NCBI RefSeq assembly: GCF_019898765.1
Contig: NZ_JAIOKB010000005.1
Span: forward strand, 124,001-188,000
Source: Sphingomonas yunnanensis
GTDB taxonomy: Bacteria > Pseudomonadota > Alphaproteobacteria > Sphingomonadales > Sphingomonadaceae
Direction: 5' to 3'
DNA: 64,000 nt
Shown piece after piece: positions 62,022 to 64,000 of this stretch. Every line of letters begins with the position of its first letter. The first letter of the stretch is position 1. The position numbers and the translations under genes are program-made. The notes below the pieces were generated by a model. The model had not been told where the DNA came from, did no database searches, and saw only the letters and a program-made list of their open reading frames with translations.

Positions 62022-62047
62022 TGTTAGCGCTCACGGCTAAACCGGTT
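62022..62047. promoter_or_regulatory. Adjacent LacI-type half-palindromes upstream of TonB receptor
   Basis: TGTTAGCGCTCAC at 62022-62034 is close to the LacI-family consensus TGTTAGCGCTAACA, and AACCGGTT at 62040-62047 is a perfect 8-bp palindrome 5 nt further on. They lie about 105 bp before the receptor start, in AT-richer DNA. Caulobacter and Xanthomonas TonB receptors for sugars are often repressed by LacI proteins binding such sites. No LacI gene is in the window. Confidence 0.5.
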
Positions 62048-62149
62048 ACATTCTCGCCTTGATCTCTCCTGTTGTTTTTTCCATAGGCAAAAAAATCAGA
62101 ACAATAGCCGTCGTTAAGCGGCAGTGCTTTCACGGGAGAGAGACGGGTC

Positions 62150-64000
62150 ATGCAAACATCGATCAAGCTTTGCCTGCTGCTGGGCAGCATCCTGAGCGGC
62201 GCGCCCGCGCTGGCGCAGACCGGCTCGGCACCCGACGTGCCCGCGACGGTGCCGCAGGAGCAGACGCCGCCGGCTGCCGCGGTGGGCCAGGACAGTGCGA
62301 TGGTCACCCCCGACGCCTCCGCTGCGGGTGACGAGATCGTCGTCACGGGCATCCGCGCCAGCCTCAGTTCCTCGGCGCAGACGAAGCGCGACGCCAACCA
62401 GATCGTCGATTCGATCAGCGCGGTCGATGTCGGCAAATTCCCCGACGCCAATATCGCGGAGTCGCTCCAGCGCATCACCGGCGTGGCGATTGACCGCTCG
62501 GGCGGCGAGGGCCAGTTCATCACCGTCCGCGGCCTCGGGCCCGAGTTCAACACCGTTCTCGTCAACGGCCGCGTCATGGCGACCGACAACGCGGGACGCG
62601 AATTCTCCTTCGACGTGCTCTCCTCGAACATGATCCAGCGCACCGACGTGTTCAAATCGCCGGTGCCCGAGCTGCAGGAAGGCGGCATCGGTGCGACGGT
62701 CAACATCGTCACCGCGCGTCCGTTGGAGGGCCGCAGCGGCTTCCGCGCCGCGGCGCAGATCGGCGGCATCTACGACCGCTCGCGCGAGCGGATCACCCCC
62801 GATCTCGCCGCCACCGTCTCCTATGCCAATCCCGACAAGACCTTCGGCGTGCTGCTGGCGGGCTCCTACACCAAGCGCAAGAGCCAGACCGACACGATCG
62901 CGATCGACGGCTGGATCAACGGCCGTCCCGACATCGTCGAGACGATCGGCGGCGTGCCGACGCTGATCACCGGATCGGATTCGCGCTACCCCGTCACGGG
63001 CAACGCCAACCTGCCGCAGAGCGTCTACTACCAGCGCGCGCAGGAGGAGCGCGAGCGGATCAACGTCTCGGGCGCGGTGCAGTTCAGGCCGGCGGACAAT
63101 CTCGAGATCACCGTCGACGGCATCTACTCGCGCTTCAACATCTCGGGTGTGACGCGCCGGCTCGATAACTTCATGGCGGCGCCTTACTACCAGCCGACGT
63201 TCGACGACACCAACACCGCCACCGGCCTGACCATGCTGGGGCGTGACTTCATCGCCGCCAACCCACAGTTCCTCGCGGCCAACCCGACGCTGACCAACAA
63301 CGGCGTCAACGCCAAGGTCGACCACGTCTACAACACGACCAACCGCAAGTCGGACAGCTATCAGTTCGGCGCCAATGTCAAGTGGAACCCGGCGGAGAAC
63401 GTCGAGCTCCGCTTCGATGCATCCAAGACTGGTGCCAACCGTAACTCGCCCAACGCATATTACGTCTACGGCGCACTGCTGCCCTACAGCTACGACTTCT
63501 CGCTCGACGGCGGGAAAGGCATCCCGTCGATCTCCTACGACAACAGCATCATCAACAATCCCGACCTGATGCGGCTGCACTACATGGGGATCGACGCCAA
63601 CCGCTCGCGCGACCGCGGCTCGGAATATCACTTCGACTCCAAATGGGAGATCGACGGCTCGATCCTGCGCAACGTCACGCTCGGCGGGTCGTACACCGAG
63701 CGGCGCAAGATCAACCGCCAGTTCAACAACAGCGACTCCAACTGCACCTACTGCGGCTATCAGGTGCCGATCGCCTCGGGCCTGCTCCAGCCCTATGAGT
63801 GGGGCGACCTGCTCGGCGGCGGCCAGAACATCCCGCCCTCGCTGTTCCAGGTCGATCCGCAGGCGTTCCTCGCCTATCTCAACGATCCCGCCACGCTCAA
63901 CATCCCCTCGAACGGGCGCACGCCCGAGCAGCAGGCGGCCTATGCGGCGCAGGTGCAGGCACTGGAGGGCGGGCCGTTCGGCGTGCGCGAGCAGCTGCGC
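62150..64000 (+). CDS. TonB-dependent receptor (partial at window end)
   Basis: 617 codons of an outer-membrane receptor that continues past the window. ATG 62150 follows GGGAGAG and gives a signal peptide ending near PALAQ. The plug includes DEIVVTGIRASLSSSAQTKR, KFPDANIAESLQRITGVAID and FITVRGLGPEFNTVLVNGR, the TIGR01782 pattern shared with the receptor at 29078. The barrel part is rich in N, S and G, as usual. An insert with two cysteines four apart (NCTYCGY, near 63740) may form a disulfide in an extracellular loop. The likely ligand is a complex carbohydrate (inference from family and from LacI-type sites upstream). Confidence 0.9.
   Translation, partial: MQTSIKLCLLLGSILSGAPALAQTGSAPDVPATVPQEQTPPAAAVGQDSAMVTPDASAAGDEIVVTGIRASLSSSAQTKRDANQIVDSISAVDVGKFPDANIAESLQRITGVAIDRSGGEGQFITVRGLGPEFNTVLVNGRVMATDNAGREFSFDVLSSNMIQRTDVFKSPVPELQEGGIGATVNIVTARPLEGRSGFRAAAQIGGIYDRSRERITPDLAATVSYANPDKTFGVLLAGSYTKRKSQTDTIAIDGWINGRPDIVETIGGVPTLITGSDSRYPVTGNANLPQSVYYQRAQEERERINVSGAVQFRPADNLEITVDGIYSRFNISGVTRRLDNFMAAPYYQPTFDDTNTATGLTMLGRDFIAANPQFLAANPTLTNNGVNAKVDHVYNTTNRKSDSYQFGANVKWNPAENVELRFDASKTGANRNSPNAYYVYGALLPYSYDFSLDGGKGIPSISYDNSIINNPDLMRLHYMGIDANRSRDRGSEYHFDSKWEIDGSILRNVTLGGSYTERRKINRQFNNSDSNCTYCGYQVPIASGLLQPYEWGDLLGGGQNIPPSLFQVDPQAFLAYLNDPATLNIPSNGRTPEQQAAYAAQVQALEGGPFGVREQLR

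Overview
The window is a high-GC chromosomal segment from an alphaproteobacterium, most probably a sphingomonad (Sphingomonas or a near relative). This rests on gene content and order: a PEPxxWA-type PEP-CTERM protein, two long TonB-dependent receptors of the Xanthomonas/Caulobacter type, a K+-independent H+-pyrophosphatase beside thiL, nusB next to a DUF4169 gene, the order infA-maf-RNase G-yacG-tRNA-Phe, a CtrA-like site, and frequent GTG/TTG starts in 4-bp stop/start overlaps. No phage, integrase, transposase, CRISPR array or rRNA was seen.

Region 1 (1-18.4 kb) is an exopolysaccharide/surface-glycan cluster. It holds a cut-off glycosyltransferase, a clan GH-A hydrolase, a hexapeptide acetyltransferase, a DUF1501/DUF1800 pair, a short polyisoprenyl-phosphate sugar transferase, a PilZ protein, two DUF1996 proteins around a PEP-CTERM protein, and a tightly overlapping operon (flippase, GT2, GT4, GT25, O-antigen ligase) with another GT4 divergent from it. 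A third DUF1996 gene lies at 23-24 kb under a perfect TTAA-N7-TTAA site.

Region 2 (18.6-28.3 kb) has an acyl-CoA ligase, a POT peptide transporter, a nitroreductase and a five-gene overlapping operon (PPOX-fold protein, GT2, acyl-CoA-dehydrogenase-like protein, PIG-L deacetylase, NodS-like methyltransferase). The operon looks like a biosynthetic unit for a modified amino-sugar or glycolipid product. A 51-codon gene too short for normal ORF callers follows it.

Region 3 (28.3-40.6 kb) is accessory and partly decaying. It has a carbohydrate-type operon (TonB receptor, SDR, five-bladed-propeller glycosidase), an amidohydrolase broken by two stop codons and a frameshift, an XRE regulator divergent from an SDR, a secreted M28 peptidase, and a patch of gene fragments (SDR tail, CHASE3 piece, inverted HisKA_2/HATPase piece).

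Region 4 (40.8-49.3 kb) is a MacB-like ABC export operon (HlyD adaptor, ATPase, a 36-aa single-TM protein, FtsX-type permease), divergent from its response regulator and histidine kinase across a nested dyad. Next comes a globin gene followed 7 bp later by a soluble chemoreceptor-like gene.

Region 5 (49.4-64 kb) is mostly conserved housekeeping: tRNA-Phe, yacG, RNase G, maf, infA with a TTG start, a methyltransferase-nuclease fusion, hppA, thiL, DUF4169, nusB, a DUF892 ferritin-like protein and hrpB. The window ends inside a second TonB receptor preceded by LacI-type dyads. Several intergenic gaps hold REP-like inverted repeats. All functions are inferred from reading the translations; no database search was run.
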